NCBI GenBank assembly: GCA_030762175.1
Contig: CM060843.1
Span: 119,714,869-119,778,868, forward strand
Source of the DNA: Metallyticus violacea
Taxonomy: Eukaryota > Arthropoda > Insecta > Mantodea > Metallyticidae
DNA length: 64,000 bases
Reading direction: 5' to 3'
Shown here: one piece after another, positions 62,021-64,000 of the stretch
Position numbering within the stretch: position 1 is the first letter of the stretch
Layout of the letters: each line of letters opens with the position of its first letter
Notes under the pieces: generated by a model
What the model was told of the DNA's origin: nothing
The model's database searches: none
The model's input: only the letters and a program-made list of their open reading frames with translations
Made by a program: the position numbers and the translations under genes

Positions 62021-62526
62021 CTTGCGGAACATTCGTTCATTTATTTGTACCGCTTCCACCGTAGTGCATCATACTATTGAGGCATTTCTGGTTTTCGCTC
62101 TTCCGGTAAATGCTTAGATGTCAATTGATTATTTAACCTTTCATCAAAAACATCCGTTATATGGTATTGTTTTTGGGAGAATGTTACAACAAGAAACTAA
62201 TGAAAATGATCGCGGCATATATTTATAAATTGATATTTACACAGATAACATTAGTAGGGTGTTATATGTCATGCTGAGAAAAAAAAACGAAAAAATGTGT
62301 TTAATCTTCATATACACTATTATGAAAATATTTCCGTATTTAAAAAGCCTTAAAATAGCCAGATACATTTCCTTATAATGTCTTAAAAAAAGTCCTAAAT
62401 CCTTTTAAACAACAACAATTGACTGCAGATTCAATTAAGACATTTACATTTCTATAATCGACTGCTCATATTCATGACTATATAGGTGTATGCGTGTTGC
62501 GAATCAGGTGTAGGTAAGTACAGACG

Positions 62527-62788
62527 CATTGGCCGAAGTCGTTAAAGCACGAACTCGTGAGCGGGAGATCTAGGGTTCGATTCCCACTAGGACCGTCCTC
62601 CCTGACGGAGGTTTCTCCTAGTTTTCCTGGCCCTCATAAATGGCAAATCCCGGGGAGGAATCCTAAACTTATGCTTGGAATGCTTTCTTTCTTTAAAAAA
62701 TAATTTCCCAATTAATCATTTCATCTCATTTATCGTTAAGTGTCCATCGCCTATACTGCCTCAGTAATAAAAACACTATTTAAAAAAG
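62527..62788 (+). mobile_element. SINE family 2, copy 3
   Basis: A forward copy with A-box-like ggccgaagtcgttaaagc, a perfect B box gggttcgattccc, body cctcataaatggcaaatcc and tail region atttcatctcatttatcgttaagtg. The 3' end reads gcctcagtaataaaaaca. Confidence 0.92.
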
Positions 62789-63099
62789 GTAGATCAATAG
62801 CACAAAAAACAACTAAATATTTAATTTTTCGTTGTCTTTTTATGTGAGCACCTAGTTCATAATCCGTGAATAATCGAAACAGAATATTTGTCAATGTTGC
62901 TTTCATTGAGAAATATATATGAGCACGCATTAGACTGTCATCAAAATCCTAGTTTTGAAACATTACCACTAAGTACGCATGTTAAGTACTTCAACTTCGA
63001 TCACGCGAAACTCTAGGCAAAATAACATTTTAAATACTATCTTGTCCAAAAACGTATAAAAGAGTACAGGCAACAATACCTGCCAACTTTTAACATTGA

Positions 63100-63510
63100 C
63101 TGTCAAAGCTTCCTAGTACTACCATTTAGCTAAATGTAAAACTTGTTCGATTACTCTAACCAAATTCTTCAACCAGAAGCCCTAATCTCAATCAAGATTT
63201 CAAAATATCTTTTGCCAACTGTGCATCAAAAAACGTCATTTTTATGCTCAATTGTAAACTTGTCAGTTGTTTTATATTGGGTTGACTTCTATAGTGGTTT
63301 CTCAGAATGAATATTCACAGACGCTCCGTAAAAGCTCCATTACCGTTTCCACAGCATGCGCTGTTACATGTCTCCACATTCAATGTTTGCGTTTCATTCA
63401 TTCTTGCTGATGCTTTCCCTCTCTCGGCTTCAGAACGTCTTTTAAGGGAAAGAGAGATGGCTGCTAAATTATTTCATAAAGTGCGCATTCCTCCCCTCAG
63501 TTTATAAGCA
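63100..63510 (+). pseudogene. Penelope-like endonuclease-domain relic
   Basis: The + strand reads KCKTCS (the Cys motif before the endonuclease) at about 63137-63155, then VVLYWVDFYSGFS (VVYLL...FYIGLTS equivalent), then, after a frameshift, MNIHRRSVKAPLPFPQHA and REREMAAKLFHKVRIPPLS up to a stop at 63507. Block order and spacing match the intact element at 10625-11914. Deletions, a frameshift and stops show it is dead. The RT portion is missing. Confidence 0.85.
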
Positions 63511-63689
63511 TTATCTGGTTTTTAAATGCAACTAATTTCTGCCGCCTGTATCCTTTCACGTGCAACTTTTTTCAGATATTTTCCTTTACAGCAGTTTACC
63601 GCTCTGCCAATTACATTGTTAGGTTCTGTCAGATTGGCACTAGCTACCGCCACAGTTAGCCATCTTATATTTTGTGCGTTTACTTAGTT

Positions 63690-63735
63690 TCTTTCACTGA
63701 AGAAAAGCCTAAGAGGCTTGAAATATATATATCTT
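63690..63735 (+). ncRNA. Candidate hammerhead-like ribozyme core in a Penelope-like 3' end
   Basis: CTGAAGA (63697-63703), a hairpin AAGCC-taaga-GGCTT with one unpaired A, then GAAA (63720-63723) followed by TATATATATC. The two conserved strands and stem II of a hammerhead are all present, about 190 bp downstream of a Penelope-like stop codon, where such ribozymes are known to lie. Stem I pairing is weak, so self-cleavage is uncertain. Confidence 0.4.
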
Positions 63736-64000
63736 AGTTATGTCTGTTTATTACACTCAAGGAGGTATTTTACTTTTATTGATATATTAATATATTATTT
63801 ATGTATACATATATAACAAAAATTAAATCTTTAAACTAAAATTCATAGTTATTTGAAGAGAATAACTCTCTTTATTAAAGTAGGCAGTTATTGGCAATAT
63901 AAAAAGTCATGTATTGGATCATTTAATCCTAAATTTAATTTATATAGCCTTAAAATGTGATTGCTAGAATAAATGAGCAAAAAGAGCAATATCGGCCCTT

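Larger units (their letters stand above)
56245..64000 (+). other. Intron 4 or sequence beyond, to window end
   Basis: No further exon of the gene is recognised. It holds two SINEs of family 1, one of family 2, long simple repeats and a Penelope-like relic, listed separately. I see nothing identifiable in 56250-58075, 58390-59340, 59400-60740, 61310-61970 and 62020-62520. Confidence 0.5.

Overview
This window looks like nuclear DNA from an insect. It is strongly AT-rich and gene-poor, with GT-AG introns, a short run of the arthropod telomere unit TTAGG, and many decayed mobile elements: two tRNA-derived SINE families, a Penelope-like element, Tc1/mariner-type, hAT and non-LTR relics. The repeat load and intron sizes suggest a large genome. 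A polyneopteran (cockroach, termite, stick insect or orthopteran) would fit, but that is only an inference. Nothing bacterial, plasmid-like or phage-like is visible.

The one cellular gene I can support runs along nearly the whole + strand. Four exons (42-218, 7690-7850, 16361-16497, 56131-56244) have good GT-AG borders, and each is open only in the frame its neighbours require: exon 1 leaves one base, exon 2 supplies two; exon 2 ends on a whole codon, exon 3 starts on one; exon 3 leaves two bases, exon 4 supplies one. Together they encode about 196 residues of a basic, Ser/Pro/Arg-rich, probably disordered stretch of a larger protein that continues beyond both window ends. I do not recognise the protein. 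The introns are about 7.5, 8.5 and 39.6 kb, and a fourth runs past the right end. Exon 4 may have an alternative unspliced upstream start (Met-Cys-Cys-Pro-Cys...).

Intron 1 holds SINE copies, simple repeats, the (TTAGG) run and a mariner-type transposase relic. Intron 2 holds the best mobile gene, a 5'-truncated Penelope-like element with an RT catalytic IDD motif and a GIY-YIG-type endonuclease end, plus two inverted-repeat modules with hammerhead-like cores, a hAT relic and another transposase relic. Intron 3 holds most of the SINEs, a LINE C-terminal relic, several DDE transposase relics, and a pair of diverged paralogous segments, one carrying a SINE with a 13-bp target duplication that the other lacks. 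Intron 4 holds more SINEs, long homopolymers and a second Penelope-like 3' end followed by a hammerhead-like core.

The most interesting signals are the phase-consistent unknown gene with its possible alternative start and microexons, and the recurring Penelope-like modules with the architecture TGAAGA-hairpin-GAA(A), which suggest degenerate hammerhead ribozymes in both direct and inverted arrangements. All family calls come from reading translations and motifs by eye; no database search was possible.
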